This document shows positions 33,138 to 41,828 of a stretch of 64,000 nucleotides of DNA, in pieces (the stretch's first letter is position 1; each line of letters starts with the position of its first letter). Origin of the DNA: Leucobacter sp. UT-8R-CII-1-4 (GTDB lineage: Bacteria > Actinomycetota > Actinomycetes > Actinomycetales > Microbacteriaceae); the NCBI RefSeq assembly GCF_030010235.1, contig NZ_JASCRS010000001.1, forward strand, positions 930,001-994,000, written 5' to 3'. Position numbers and translations under genes: made by a program. The notes beneath the pieces were generated by a model that was given only the letters and a program-made list of their open reading frames with translations, had not been told where the DNA came from and made no database searches.

Positions 33138-33833
33138 ATGAGCATGAATGAAGCGCAAGAAGAAGAACCGGGATCCGGCCAGGGCCCGCGTTCAGTGCAC
33201 CGTGCGCTCGAGCTACTTTCTCGGGTGGTCGACGCGGGACCAGTTTCGCTGAGTGCGCTCGCGCGCCAAGCGGATCTTCCGGCGTCAACGACTATGCGGA
33301 TGCTTCGAGTGCTTGAGCACTGGGATTACGTCGCAAAAAACCAACAGGGCCAGTTCGTGGTTGGTGCGCGTTTCGCACAGAGCCGGTTTACGCCAGAGCC
33401 AGCTTCGGCAGAGCACCTCAACGATCTCAGCGCACCAATTCTTGAGTCGCTCACCGAAATTACGGGTGAATCGAGCTATCTTGCGGTGCGCGGCGATGCA
33501 AATACCTGTGTATATCTGCGTGAGGTGCAGACTAGCCACCCTATTCGCCACGTTGGTTTTTCTGGCTGGCAGGGGCGCACGGTGCCAATGGCGAGTTCGG
33601 CGGTGGCCGAGGTTTTCGAAGAACGAATCCCGGAAACCGGGTATGTGGTGATGGACGCTGTCGTCACCTCAGAGGCAACCGTGGTTGCGGCTCCAGTACG
33701 TTCGTCGAGCGGTGAGATTATTGCGGTGCTCAGTATCGTTGGGCCAAGTTATCGGCTCAACAGCGCCGCAGTCGCAACTGTGGGTCCGCAGGTCATTGCC
33801 GCGGCAAACGAGTTGGGCGCGAAGGTTTCTTAG
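33138..33833 (+). CDS. IclR-family regulator, probable hut regulator
   Basis: About 231 residues. N-terminal wHTH (SVHRALELLSRVVDAG, then LPASTTMRMLRVLEHWDYV) and the IclR effector domain (SYLAVRGDANTCVYLREVQTSHPIRHVG; SSAVAEVF). ATG 33138 is taken; ATG 33144 has better spacing from GAGAG and is equally possible. It follows the hutH-like gene by 7 bases, so it belongs to the hutI-hutH transcript, and probably reads urocanate or a related intermediate. Binding to the 12-base repeats at 30365-30399 is inference. Confidence 0.87.
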   Translation: MSMNEAQEEEPGSGQGPRSVHRALELLSRVVDAGPVSLSALARQADLPASTTMRMLRVLEHWDYVAKNQQGQFVVGARFAQSRFTPEPASAEHLNDLSAPILESLTEITGESSYLAVRGDANTCVYLREVQTSHPIRHVGFSGWQGRTVPMASSAVAEVFEERIPETGYVVMDAVVTSEATVVAAPVRSSSGEIIAVLSIVGPSYRLNSAAVATVGPQVIAAANELGAKVS

Positions 33834-33873
33834 TTCCGCAGCGGATCAGCGGGAGAGAGGGCTGACGAGCCGA

Positions 33874-34701
33874 CTACCTTGGCGAAACTACAAGCTGGTC
33901 GAAGGTGCGCCAAATCTCGTCGCGGGTGTCGACTGCGCGGGCGGTCATCGTTTGCCAGTCCGGCGCCCCGGCAACAATGCCAATCGGAAACTTTTTGCCA
34001 CCGGTCTTTTGGTACACCGTGCCGAGTAGCAGTTCGAGTTGCTCGACAGAGAGAAACGCGCCAAACGGCATTTCAATTCGGCCCGGATCATTCACTCCGT
34101 TGCCCGCCGCACGTAACTGGCAGATCATGCCTTTGGGTGCGTGAATAGTTGAGGCCTGGTCGATGCCGATCGCCAGTGTGACGGTCGATTTCGCGCCCTT
34201 GCGCTGCAGTTTCTTGCGTGAATCGTCGCGCACTCGCACACCAAGCGCGCGCGTTGTCGTCGGCGGTTTGGCTTCGATTTCCATCTGATCGGCCATGGCT
34301 TCACCGCAGAGGCCGCCGTCGGCGTAGTGATCGCCTGCGACGGTGCCGCTAAGAAAGGTAATTCGTTCGTAGGGCAGAAACACGTCCGCTACGCGCAGGC
34401 CGTGGTTGTCGGCAACGAGTTGCGTCGTGCAATCAGAAGCGACAAACAGCATGGCCCGCGAGAGGCACTTTCGATTTGTCGCAGCGAACACGGCAGGAAT
34501 CGCGAGCAGTCCAAGCCCGAGCAGTAGTGCGCCCGCGAGAGGCGCTCGCCTGGTCCAGGCAAGCCAGACTCCGGCGATCAGCACAATTGCGGCGAGCGCA
34601 CCGAAGCAGATAAACACTTTGCGGGTCGCCGAGGCATGCGTTTTCCGCGCGAGAGCAACCCGCTCAGAGGGCACGCAAATAACCAGACGACTGTTTTCCA
34701 T
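33874..34701 (-). CDS. Hypothetical membrane protein, two TM segments
   Basis: 275 residues. A short cytoplasmic N-terminus (ENSRLVICVPSERVALARK) precedes two helices at about 30-50 and 54-74; about 200 soluble residues follow with no recognised motif. Three Cys in the soluble part (SDCTTQL, GGLCGEA, GMICQLR). No family identified. It is convergent with the IclR gene and reads away from a repeat-rich gap and tRNA-Ser(GGA). Codon use is like the neighbours. Confidence 0.75.
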   Translation of the reverse strand: MENSRLVICVPSERVALARKTHASATRKVFICFGALAAIVLIAGVWLAWTRRAPLAGALLLGLGLLAIPAVFAATNRKCLSRAMLFVASDCTTQLVADNHGLRVADVFLPYERITFLSGTVAGDHYADGGLCGEAMADQMEIEAKPPTTTRALGVRVRDDSRKKLQRKGAKSTVTLAIGIDQASTIHAPKGMICQLRAAGNGVNDPGRIEMPFGAFLSVEQLELLLGTVYQKTGGKKFPIGIVAGAPDWQTMTARAVDTRDEIWRTFDQLVVSPR

Positions 34702-34758
34702 TCATACAGGTCTACCAGCGAAGTTCGCGCAGCACCAATCATCCGCGCCTCACCTCGC

Positions 34759-34837
34759 CGAGATCGCCTGGTTTTGCCGAGATCGACTGGTTGTTCAGTG
34801 TCAAACGAGGCGATCTCGGCAAAACCAGGCGATCTCG
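34759..34837. repeat. 27-bp perfect inverted repeat with internal direct copies
   Basis: 34759-34785 and 34811-34837 are exact reverse complements (27 bp, 25-base spacer). Inside, GCCGAGATCG-x-CTGGTT occurs twice in direct orientation (from 34758 and 34776). The element lies between a hypothetical gene and tRNA-Ser(GGA) and has no coding content; it looks like an extragenic palindrome of repeat type. Confidence 0.85.
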
Positions 34838-34864
34838 ATGGGTGGAATCCCATGGCAACGCAAA

Positions 34865-34887
34865 AGACCCCTCCAAAGGAGGGGTCT
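34865..34887 (-). terminator. Terminator of tRNA-Ser(GGA)
   Basis: AGACCCCTCC (34865-34874) and GGAGGGGTCT (34878-34887) make a perfect 10-bp stem, 3-base loop, followed on the minus strand by TTTT. It lies 5 bases after the tRNA 3' end. Confidence 0.9.
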
Positions 34888-34891
34888 GCGG

Positions 34892-34976
34892 CGGAGGTAG
34901 TGGGATTTGAACCCACGAGGGCGTGAACCCAACACGCGTTCCAGGCGTGCGCCATAGGCCGCTAGGCGATACCTCC
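34892..34976 (-). tRNA. tRNA-Ser (anticodon GGA)
   Basis: Type II tRNA with a long variable arm: acceptor GGAGGTA/TACCTCC, anticodon loop CTGGAAC, variable stem around CGTGTTGGGTTCACG, T-arm GTGGGTTCAAATCCCAC, discriminator G. Reads UCC/UCU codons. CCA is not encoded. A strong terminator follows. Confidence 0.93.
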
Positions 34977-35071
34977 ATGTCGACGCTAGGCCGACCTTTC
35001 CATCTTAGCCCCACCGCCGGTGCGGTTCTCCCCGCGCGACGCACAACAGGGAAGACTCATGGCTAGTTGGG

Positions 35072-35506
35072 CTACTCGAAGGTGCGATCCCAGACCGACA
35101 TTACGATCAAAGTTTTTGTACCGGCCACAATCGGCATTTTGCGAATGTCGTTCACCACTTGCTGAAGGTGATCGAGGTTGCGGGCCCGAAAGCGCACGAG
35201 ACCGTCTGGGTCGCCCGCGATTGTGTAGTACTGCTGCACCTCTGGAATGAGCTCAGCGATCTCTTCGAATTCGTTCGCGCCGACTCCGCTGCGCAGCCGA
35301 ATCTCGGTGAAAGCGACCAACTCCCCTGACGAAGCATCGTCGACTACGGCCATGTAGCCCTTGATAGTTCCGTCTGCCTCTAGCCGCTCGATTCGCCTGG
35401 TCACTGATGCGCCCGAGAGTCCGACGATCCGCGCAATCTCACTCGCCGGCATACGTGCGTTTTTACGCAGCACTGCCAATATCTGTCGGTCTGTCTCGTC
35501 GATCAT
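35072..35506 (-). CDS. Lrp/AsnC-family regulator, probable regulator of the bkd operon
   Basis: 144 residues from ATG 35506 (AGGGGGAGAA upstream; longer frames to 35554 are unlikely). HTH about 3-55 (DRQILAVLRKNARMPASEIARIVGLSGASVTRRI) and a RAM/ACT-like domain (YYTIAGDPDGLVRFRARNLDHL). It binds an amino acid and wraps DNA as an octamer. It is divergent from the branched-chain keto-acid operon, like BkdR, and the gap holds phased TTGC repeats. Leucine/isoleucine/valine sensing is inferred. Confidence 0.9.
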   Translation of the reverse strand: MIDETDRQILAVLRKNARMPASEIARIVGLSGASVTRRIERLEADGTIKGYMAVVDDASSGELVAFTEIRLRSGVGANEFEEIAELIPEVQQYYTIAGDPDGLVRFRARNLDHLQQVVNDIRKMPIVAGTKTLIVMSVWDRTFE

Positions 35507-35604
35507 GCCGTTCTCCCCCTGCAACTTCAGTGTCGCGCGTGCCCATGCTGCCAATTCGAGCGATGTTCATTACTTGCGTCGATTGAGCGATATCACACAC
35601 CCTT

Positions 35605-35666
35605 TTGCACATTCTTGCGTCTTTGTTGCATGTTTTGCAAGCAGTGCGCACTGATCTTGAATCAAG
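35605..35666 (+). promoter_or_regulatory. Phased TTGC repeats and CTTGAATCAAG palindrome ahead of the bkd operon
   Basis: TTGC recurs at 35605, 35615, 35626 and 35635 (spacing 10, 11, 9 bases), i.e. on one DNA face, followed by the palindrome CTTGAATCAAG (35656-35666). Lrp-type octamers bind arrays of helically phased half-sites. The array sits between the divergent Lrp-type gene and E1alpha. Confidence 0.5.
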
Positions 35667-35712
35667 GCGCACGCCCTGTCATGGTTTCTTCAATCAGTGT
35701 CAAAGGAGCATG

Positions 35713-36867
35713 ATGTCCCTCACCGCGATCGCAAATAGCCCTTGGTCGGTTCTCAACGCCGCCGGCGAGCTGCGAAACGATGCTGCCCTGCCAGAGGGCG
35801 AATCAGCGCTCGAGCTTCGCGCGGCCCTACGCAATATGATGCTCGCTCGCCGTATCGATACAGAGGCCATCGCGCTGCAGCGCCAAGGCGAACTCGGCCT
35901 TTGGCCTTCAATGCTCGGCCAAGAAGGCGCCCAAGTAGGTGCTGGCACCGCGCTTCGCCCTCAAGACGTGGTGTTCCCCACCTACCGCGAGCATGCCGTT
36001 ACCTGGTGTTTCGGAGTTGATCCTGTACAACTCTTGGGGCTGTTTCGCGGCACAACGATGGGCGGTTGGGATCCACACGAGCGAAACTTCAACCTCTATA
36101 CGCTCGTCATCGCAGCACAAACTTTGCATGCCGTTGGCTATGCCATGGGTATTGTGCGCGACGGTGATGTCGGCACCGGCATTCCAGAGCGCGACCGCGC
36201 TGTGCTGGTCTTCTTGGGTGACGGCGCACTCAGCCAGGGTGAAGCGAACGAGGCTTTTGTGTGGGCTGCGGCGCAAAACCTGCCGGTCGTGTTTTTCTGC
36301 CAAAACAACCAGTGGGCCATCTCAACTCCGGTCAGCACGCAGAGCCGAGTTCCCCTGTATCAGCGCGCGCAGGGCTTTGGCATCGAAGGTGTGCAGGTTG
36401 ATGGCAACGATGTAGTTGCTACTCACGCCATCGTCGAAGATGCCCTCTCGAAGGCACGATCGGGCGGCGGCCCGACTCTGATTGAAGCAATCACTTACCG
36501 CCGCAACCCGCACACCACTTCAGACGATGACTTGCGCTACCGTGATGAGACCGAAAATGCCCACTGGACGGCTCTTGATCCGATCGACCGTCTGCGTACG
36601 TATTTGCTCAGTGATGAAGCTGGCGAAGCGCAGATCGACGAGACGTTTCTTGCCGAGCTCGAAGCCGAGGCTGAGGAGCTTGCGGTCAAACTGCGCGCTG
36701 GTTGTCGCGCACTGCCAACGCCCAATCCAGAAGATCCGTTTTTGCACACGCTCGAAACGATGACTCCCGAACTTGCGGCGCAACGTGCAGCCCACCTCGC
36801 TGATATTGCCGCCTATGAAGACGTCCCTACCGCCAAGATCCCGACCACGATCGGAGGAGCTCAGTGA
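35713..36867 (+). CDS. bkdA: Branched-chain 2-oxo acid dehydrogenase E1 alpha subunit
   Basis: 384 residues. TPP-binding motif VFLGDGALSQGEANEAF...FCQNNQ, PTYREHAVTWCFGVDP, and the phosphorylation-loop-like TYRRNPHTTSDDDLRYR. It decarboxylates 2-oxo acids from Leu/Ile/Val. ATG 35713 is preferred over 35710 on spacing from AAGGAG (35703-35708). A GTGA overlap couples it to E1beta. Pyruvate or acetoin complexes are alternatives, but the acyl-CoA dehydrogenase downstream and Lrp regulator favour branched-chain substrates. Confidence 0.9.
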   Translation: MSLTAIANSPWSVLNAAGELRNDAALPEGESALELRAALRNMMLARRIDTEAIALQRQGELGLWPSMLGQEGAQVGAGTALRPQDVVFPTYREHAVTWCFGVDPVQLLGLFRGTTMGGWDPHERNFNLYTLVIAAQTLHAVGYAMGIVRDGDVGTGIPERDRAVLVFLGDGALSQGEANEAFVWAAAQNLPVVFFCQNNQWAISTPVSTQSRVPLYQRAQGFGIEGVQVDGNDVVATHAIVEDALSKARSGGGPTLIEAITYRRNPHTTSDDDLRYRDETENAHWTALDPIDRLRTYLLSDEAGEAQIDETFLAELEAEAEELAVKLRAGCRALPTPNPEDPFLHTLETMTPELAAQRAAHLADIAAYEDVPTAKIPTTIGGAQ

Positions 36868-37835
36868 GCACGGCCCTCGCCCACGCCCTAAACGCCAGCC
36901 TGCGCGATGCCATGCGCGACGATGAAAAGGTATTGCTGATTGGCGAAGACATTGGCCAGCTCGGCGGCGTCTTTCGTGTCACTGAAGGGCTGCAACAAGA
37001 ATTTGGTGATCTTCGGGTGGTGTCTTCACCGCTTGGCGAGGCTGGCATCGTCGGCGCGGCTATCGGCCTGGCTATGGCCGGTTATCGCCCAGTGTGCGAA
37101 ATTCAGTTCGATGGTTTCGTGTTTCCAGCGATGAACCAAATTGTCACGCAGCTCGCGAAGTATCGGCACCGCTCGGAGGGCAAGGTTTCGCTGCCGGTGG
37201 TGATTCGCATTCCAGTTGGCGGGGGCATTGGCGCTATCGAGCACCACAGTGAATCGCCCGAAGCCTATTTTGCGCACACTGCTGGTTTGCGGGTCGTCTG
37301 CCCGTCAAATTCGCAAGAGGCCTACGAGATGCTCGGCGAGGCGATCCGCGGCAATGATCCGGTGATTTTCCTGGAACCGAAACGTTCGTACTGGGCAAAG
37401 AGTGAACTATCGGCAGAGCCTGTTGCTTCAGATTTAAATAGCGCGAGGATCGTACGCCCTGGCGCGGATCTCACTCTCGTCACCTATGGCGCACTGGTGC
37501 CTGCTGCACTCAAAACGGCAGAAGCCTTTGCGGCAGAAGGCCGCGAGCTTGAGGTGATTGATCTGCGTTCGCTTTCGCCCATCGACGATGCCACCGTTGT
37601 CGCTTCGGTTCGACGCACTGGCCGATTGGTGATTGCGCACGAGGCTTCGCAAAGCGGCGGCATTGGCGGTGAGCTTGCGACGCGCGTGCAAGAGCAGGCC
37701 TTTTATGAGTTGGAAGCGCCGATCCTTCGTGTCACGGGCTATGACACCCCTTACCCAGCAAGCAAACTCGAACACGATTGGTTGCCAAACGTTGACCGCT
37801 TGATTGACGCTTGCGACCGCAGCTTCAGCCACTAA
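36864..37835 (+). CDS. bkdB: Branched-chain 2-oxo acid dehydrogenase E1 beta subunit
   Basis: 323 residues with LLIGEDIGQLGGVFRVTEGL, SPLGEAGIVGAAIGLAMAG, EIQFDGFVFPAMNQIV, RIPVGGGIGAIEHHSESPE and a transketolase C-domain (VIDLRSLSPIDDATV). It forms the alpha2beta2 E1 heterotetramer. It starts with GTG overlapping the E1alpha stop, so subunits are made in step. An 80-base gap follows before E2. Confidence 0.92.
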   Translation: MSTALAHALNASLRDAMRDDEKVLLIGEDIGQLGGVFRVTEGLQQEFGDLRVVSSPLGEAGIVGAAIGLAMAGYRPVCEIQFDGFVFPAMNQIVTQLAKYRHRSEGKVSLPVVIRIPVGGGIGAIEHHSESPEAYFAHTAGLRVVCPSNSQEAYEMLGEAIRGNDPVIFLEPKRSYWAKSELSAEPVASDLNSARIVRPGADLTLVTYGALVPAALKTAEAFAAEGRELEVIDLRSLSPIDDATVVASVRRTGRLVIAHEASQSGGIGGELATRVQEQAFYELEAPILRVTGYDTPYPASKLEHDWLPNVDRLIDACDRSFSH

Positions 37836-37915
37836 CGAGCACTCGAGCAATTGCCCGAGTTTCAGCACCGATATCAGCACCGACACCAGCACCCTTGAAG
37901 AAATTGGATCAAGCC

Positions 37916-39316
37916 ATGACCCTTACTGCGCAACAGGCCCAGACGTTCTGCCTCCCCGACGTTGGCGAGGGACTCACCGAGGCCGAGATTGTCGCCTGGC
38001 ATGTTGCTCCCGGCGACTCGGTGAAAATCAATCAAGTGATTGTCGAAATCGAAACGGCCAAGTCGATCGTTGAACTGCCCTCACCGTTCGACGGAGTAGT
38101 CGCGTCGCTCTTGGCCGAGGTGGGCGAAAGCGTTCCGGTAGGGGCCGGGATTATTTCGGTTGAGACACCTGCTGCGCAGGCAGCAGGAGGCGACGTTGCA
38201 GAAGCCGAAGCTGCGGAGTCCGAAGCAGCTGAAGTTGAAGCAGCTAAACGTCAGGCAGCCGCAAACAGGCAAGACACTCCCAAACTTCTGGTCGGTTACG
38301 GCGCAACCGACCACGGTCAAAGCCGCAGGCGCCGACGCCATGCCACGCCCGCGGAGTCGCCGGCGCCTGCAAACGTTCAAAACGCGCAAGACCCAGGTCT
38401 GCGCAACCACTCAGGCGCGGTGCGCGCGAAGCCGCCGGTGCGCGGCCTCGCAAAACAGCTCGGAATAGACCTGCGCTCAATCGCGGCGACCGGCCCGAAC
38501 GGAATTGTCAGCCGGGAAGACGTACTTCGCGCAGAAGCATCGCAACAGATGCCAGTAGCAACAGCGCAACAGACAGCAATAGCGCAACAGAATGCAACAG
38601 CACAGCAGGCAGCACCGACTCGCATCCCGATCAAGGGTGTGCGCAAGGCAACAGCAGCGGCCATGGTCACCTCGGCCTTCACCGCTCCCCACGTCACCGA
38701 GTTCATCACTCTCGACGTCACCGCAACGCTCGATCTGCTTGCCGTGATTCAGCAGCGTCCCGAGTTTTGCGAGCTGAAACTCACCCCGCTCACCCTCGTG
38801 GCACGCGCCTACCTACTGGCTATTGCGCGGACACCGATGGCGATCGCGCACTGGGATGAATCTGCTCAGGAGATTGTGCTGCCCGCCTCGGTCAACCTTG
38901 GCATCGCCGCGGCGACTCCGCGCGGCCTCCTGGTACCAAACATTAAAGGGGCCGAACAGCTGAAGCTCGACGAATTGGCGGCAGCAATCAGCGATTTGGC
39001 GGCCACCGCGAGGTCGGGCAAAACCCCGCAATCAGCCCTCAGCGGAGGATCAACCACGATCACGAACATCGGCGTATTCGGCATCGACACCGGCACACCG
39101 ATCTTGAACCCAGGCGAAACCAGCATTCTCGCGGTGGGCACGATCCAGCGTAGACCCTGGGTTGTTGGCGCAGGAGAGCACGAGCGCATCGAACCCCGCT
39201 CGATTCTGCAACTCGCACTGTCATTTGACCACCGCGTACTTGACGGCGCCGAGGGTTCACGGTTGCTCGCCGATACGGCGGCGATCCTACGCAATCCGGG
39301 CTTGGCCTTGCTCTAG
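37916..39316 (+). CDS. bkdC: Branched-chain 2-oxo acid dehydrogenase E2 (lipoamide acyltransferase)
   Basis: 466 residues: one lipoyl domain (5-80, lipoyl Lys49 in EIETAKSIVE), an Ala/Glu-rich linker ending in an Arg run, a peripheral-subunit-binding domain (VRGLAKQLGIDLRSIAATG), an Ala/Gln linker (ATAQQTAIAQQNATAQQ), then the catalytic domain with DHRVLDG near the C-terminus. ATG 37916 begins the lipoyl domain; the frame open from 37811 is not used. E3 (dihydrolipoamide dehydrogenase) is not in the operon and must come from elsewhere. Linker repeats are unusually Gln-rich. Confidence 0.92.
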   Translation: MTLTAQQAQTFCLPDVGEGLTEAEIVAWHVAPGDSVKINQVIVEIETAKSIVELPSPFDGVVASLLAEVGESVPVGAGIISVETPAAQAAGGDVAEAEAAESEAAEVEAAKRQAAANRQDTPKLLVGYGATDHGQSRRRRRHATPAESPAPANVQNAQDPGLRNHSGAVRAKPPVRGLAKQLGIDLRSIAATGPNGIVSREDVLRAEASQQMPVATAQQTAIAQQNATAQQAAPTRIPIKGVRKATAAAMVTSAFTAPHVTEFITLDVTATLDLLAVIQQRPEFCELKLTPLTLVARAYLLAIARTPMAIAHWDESAQEIVLPASVNLGIAAATPRGLLVPNIKGAEQLKLDELAAAISDLAATARSGKTPQSALSGGSTTITNIGVFGIDTGTPILNPGETSILAVGTIQRRPWVVGAGEHERIEPRSILQLALSFDHRVLDGAEGSRLLADTAAILRNPGLALL

Positions 39317-39367
39317 CCGCGACTCCACCTCATTTCTCGACAACCTACCTATATATAAGGAGCCACC

Positions 39368-40558
39368 ATGCCTGCCAGACGGATTCTCGAATCGCCTGAG
39401 CATGCCGAGCTTATTGAGCTCGTACGCACAGTTCTCGCCAGCCAGATCGCACCGCAAGTTGCGCGCGTCGAGGCCGAAGAGCGCTTTCCGCGCGAAGCTT
39501 TTCGGGTGCTCGGCGAACTGGGCGTGCTCGGACTCGCCTACTCCGAAGAACTCGGCGGTCTTGGTTTGCCCTCAGAGGTGTATCTGCAGGTGCTCGAAGA
39601 AATTGCTTCGGTCTGGGCTTCTGTCGCGGTTGGTGTTTCAGTGCACGCACTCAGCTGTTTCGCAATTGCCAACTACGGGACTCCGCAACAGCAGCAGCGT
39701 TGGTTGCCCGAAATGCTCGGCGGCACAATGCTCGGTGCTTACAGCCTCTCTGAGCCGCACGCTGGATCGGATCCCGCCGCAATGATGACGACGGCCAGGC
39801 GAGACGGTGAAAACTACGTGCTCAACGGCACAAAAGCTTGGGTTACCCACGGCGGTTACGCAGACTTTTACACGGTTATGGCGCGAACGAGTGGCCTGCC
39901 AGGCGACCGCGATGGCATCTCATGCTTCTATATTCCAGCGGGCACCCCGGGTCTGATTGCCGACGAACCAGAACGAAAGATGGGGCTCACCGGTTCGCCT
40001 ACTGCTTCGATTCGTTTTGAAAATCTTGTCATCCCAGCGGATCATCTGATCGGCGAGGAGGGCGCCGGTTTGAAGATCGCGCTCGCCGCTCTCGACGCCG
40101 GCCGTCTTGGCATCGCAGCCTGCGCGACCGGACTCGCGCAGGGCGCCCTCGATGTGGCGCTTGATTACGCGCGCAACCGTGAAGCGTTCGAGCACCCAAT
40201 TATTCAATATCAGGGTGTGAGTTTTATGCTCGCCGATATTGAGGCGACTATTGTTTCGGCTAGGGCGACACTGCTCTCGGCCGCCCGCCTCAAAGACATG
40301 GGTCTCAACTATTCAAAAGAGGCTTCGATCGCAAAGCTTATTGCGACCGACGGCGCCATGCGGGCGACGACCGACGCAGTGCAGGTACTTGGCGGTGCCG
40401 GATACACGAGAGATTTTCCGGTTGAACGTTTTATGCGCGAGGCGAAGATCATGCAGATTTTTGAGGGCACGAACCAAATTCAGCGCGTGGTTATCGCGAG
40501 ACATCTAGAGCGATCGGGCTCCGGGGCAATAGTCTCGAAGCAGTTCGCATTGGCATAG
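39368..40558 (+). CDS. Acyl-CoA dehydrogenase (branched/short chain type)
   Basis: 396 residues, three-domain ACAD fold: LGAYSLSEPHAGSDPAAM, flavin-binding GTKAWVTHGGYAD, TRDFPVERFMREAKIMQIFEGTNQIQ with the typical ACAD C-terminal signature. It oxidises acyl-CoA to enoyl-CoA, passing electrons to ETF. AAGGAG lies 6 bases before ATG 39368. Placed right after E2, it likely acts on isobutyryl-, 2-methylbutyryl- or isovaleryl-CoA. Exact substrate cannot be read. Confidence 0.9.
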   Translation: MPARRILESPEHAELIELVRTVLASQIAPQVARVEAEERFPREAFRVLGELGVLGLAYSEELGGLGLPSEVYLQVLEEIASVWASVAVGVSVHALSCFAIANYGTPQQQQRWLPEMLGGTMLGAYSLSEPHAGSDPAAMMTTARRDGENYVLNGTKAWVTHGGYADFYTVMARTSGLPGDRDGISCFYIPAGTPGLIADEPERKMGLTGSPTASIRFENLVIPADHLIGEEGAGLKIALAALDAGRLGIAACATGLAQGALDVALDYARNREAFEHPIIQYQGVSFMLADIEATIVSARATLLSAARLKDMGLNYSKEASIAKLIATDGAMRATTDAVQVLGGAGYTRDFPVERFMREAKIMQIFEGTNQIQRVVIARHLERSGSGAIVSKQFALA

Positions 40559-40568
40559 GAGAAGTGCA

Positions 40569-41339
40569 ATGAACATTTCAGGCACCACCGCAGTTGTAAC
40601 TGGAGCAGCTTCAGGGCTGGGAGCTGCGACCGCCGCAAAACTCGCGTCCCTCGGCGCGAAGGTCGTCGGCTTTGATCTTGCTCAGTCGATTACCTCGGCC
40701 GCGGAAGTCGAGGGCGTCAGCTACACCGAGGTTGATGTCACTGATCCGGCGGCGGTTTCGCGCGGGCTCGATGTGGCTGCCGAGGTTGCTGTTGAGAGCG
40801 GTCAGCCTTTCAGTATCGTCGTGAATTGCGCAGGCATCGCACCCTCAGCTCGCATACTCTCGCGCAAGGGTGTGCACGATGCCGGGCTGTTCGCCAAGGT
40901 GATCGACATTAACCTCAATGGCACGTTTCATGTGCTCTCGCTCGCCGCCGAACGCATCGCTGCGAACGAACCAGACGAGCAGGGTCAGCGCGGGGTTATC
41001 GTGAACACCGCGAGTGTCGCCGGGTATGAGGGGCAAATTGGTCAGGTAGCCTATGCCGCTTCAAAGGGCGGCGTGATTAGCATGACCATTGCGGCTGCCC
41101 GGGATCTTGCACAGTACGGCATTCGGGTCAATACGATTGCGCCCGGAGTGGTTGAGACGCCTCTGCTCGCAACGGTCTCAGATGAGTTCCGCGAGGCTCT
41201 TGAGGCTTCGGTGCCGTTCCCGAGTCGGCTTGCGCGACCTGACGAGTATGCAGCGCTTGCGAGTTTCTTGATTTCGCATGACTACATGAACGGTGAGGTC
41301 GTGCGAATGGATGGCGCGTTGCGCATGGCACCCCGCTAG
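40569..41339 (+). CDS. SDR-family 3-hydroxyacyl-CoA dehydrogenase (HSD10-like)
   Basis: 256 residues: NAD-binding VVTGAASGLGAATA, NCAGIAPSARI, catalytic NTASVAGYEG...YAASKGG (Ser, Tyr, Lys). The long insert GQPFSIVVNCAG and RILSRKGVHDAGLF is like type 10 17beta-HSD/3-hydroxy-2-methylbutyryl-CoA dehydrogenase, the isoleucine-pathway step. It follows the acyl-CoA dehydrogenase by 10 bases (GGAGAAGTGCAATG). Last gene of the bkd operon. Confidence 0.87.
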   Translation: MNISGTTAVVTGAASGLGAATAAKLASLGAKVVGFDLAQSITSAAEVEGVSYTEVDVTDPAAVSRGLDVAAEVAVESGQPFSIVVNCAGIAPSARILSRKGVHDAGLFAKVIDINLNGTFHVLSLAAERIAANEPDEQGQRGVIVNTASVAGYEGQIGQVAYAASKGGVISMTIAAARDLAQYGIRVNTIAPGVVETPLLATVSDEFREALEASVPFPSRLARPDEYAALASFLISHDYMNGEVVRMDGALRMAPR

Positions 41340-41349
41340 ATCGGACGGC

Positions 41350-41793
41350 TTAGGCCATGCGCGACTTGCGTGGCTTTCTCGCACCGATCAGCAGCGCAAC
41401 ACCGAGCACTGCGCAGAGCGGCCGGTAGTACTGATTATCGAGCTCAACGAAACGCTTGTTTGCCTTCGGCAGGCCAAGCACGCTGAGTGCCGCGTCGCCG
41501 CCAAGCGCCGAGCGCGCAACGAGCACCAGGCCCGCAATGCGACGGCCCGCCACGGGTAGTGCACTTTCACCGAGCGCTCCAGCAGCGACCGCACCGCCGG
41601 CAATGGCAGTCACGGCGACAACCGCGGTAGCTTGCGCATCTGGGTTTTGGTTGCTGCCAACGGTTGCCTGCGCAAGCTGTTTGCGGGTTTTTGCGGGCCA
41701 GGCCGAGCCTGCCGCCCAGACCGCATGCAGCACACCAACTGCTGTCAATCCCAGCCAAGCAATAAATCTCGCGAGTGTCACGATTGCGCGCAT
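41350..41793 (-). CDS. DUF3995-family small membrane protein
   Basis: 147 residues with four predicted helices. The start (FIAWLGLTAVGVLHAVWAAGSAWPA) matches the DUF3995 pattern of His-x-x-Trp-Ala-x-Gly-Ser-x-Trp-Pro; the end is basic (RKPRKSRMA). Function unknown. It is convergent with the SDR gene (10-bp gap) and reads after the glutathione-peroxidase gene, 35 bases away, so those two may be co-transcribed. Confidence 0.82.
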   Translation of the reverse strand: MRAIVTLARFIAWLGLTAVGVLHAVWAAGSAWPAKTRKQLAQATVGSNQNPDAQATAVVAVTAIAGGAVAAGALGESALPVAGRRIAGLVLVARSALGGDAALSVLGLPKANKRFVELDNQYYRPLCAVLGVALLIGARKPRKSRMA

Positions 41794-41828
41794 AAAAAGC
41801 TCCTAGTGGTTCGCTCGTTGTGTGAGGT

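Noticed and set aside
34758..34837. CRISPR-like short repeats
   Set aside because: Only two to four imperfect units with overlapping and inverted arrangement, no regular spacers and no cas genes in the window.
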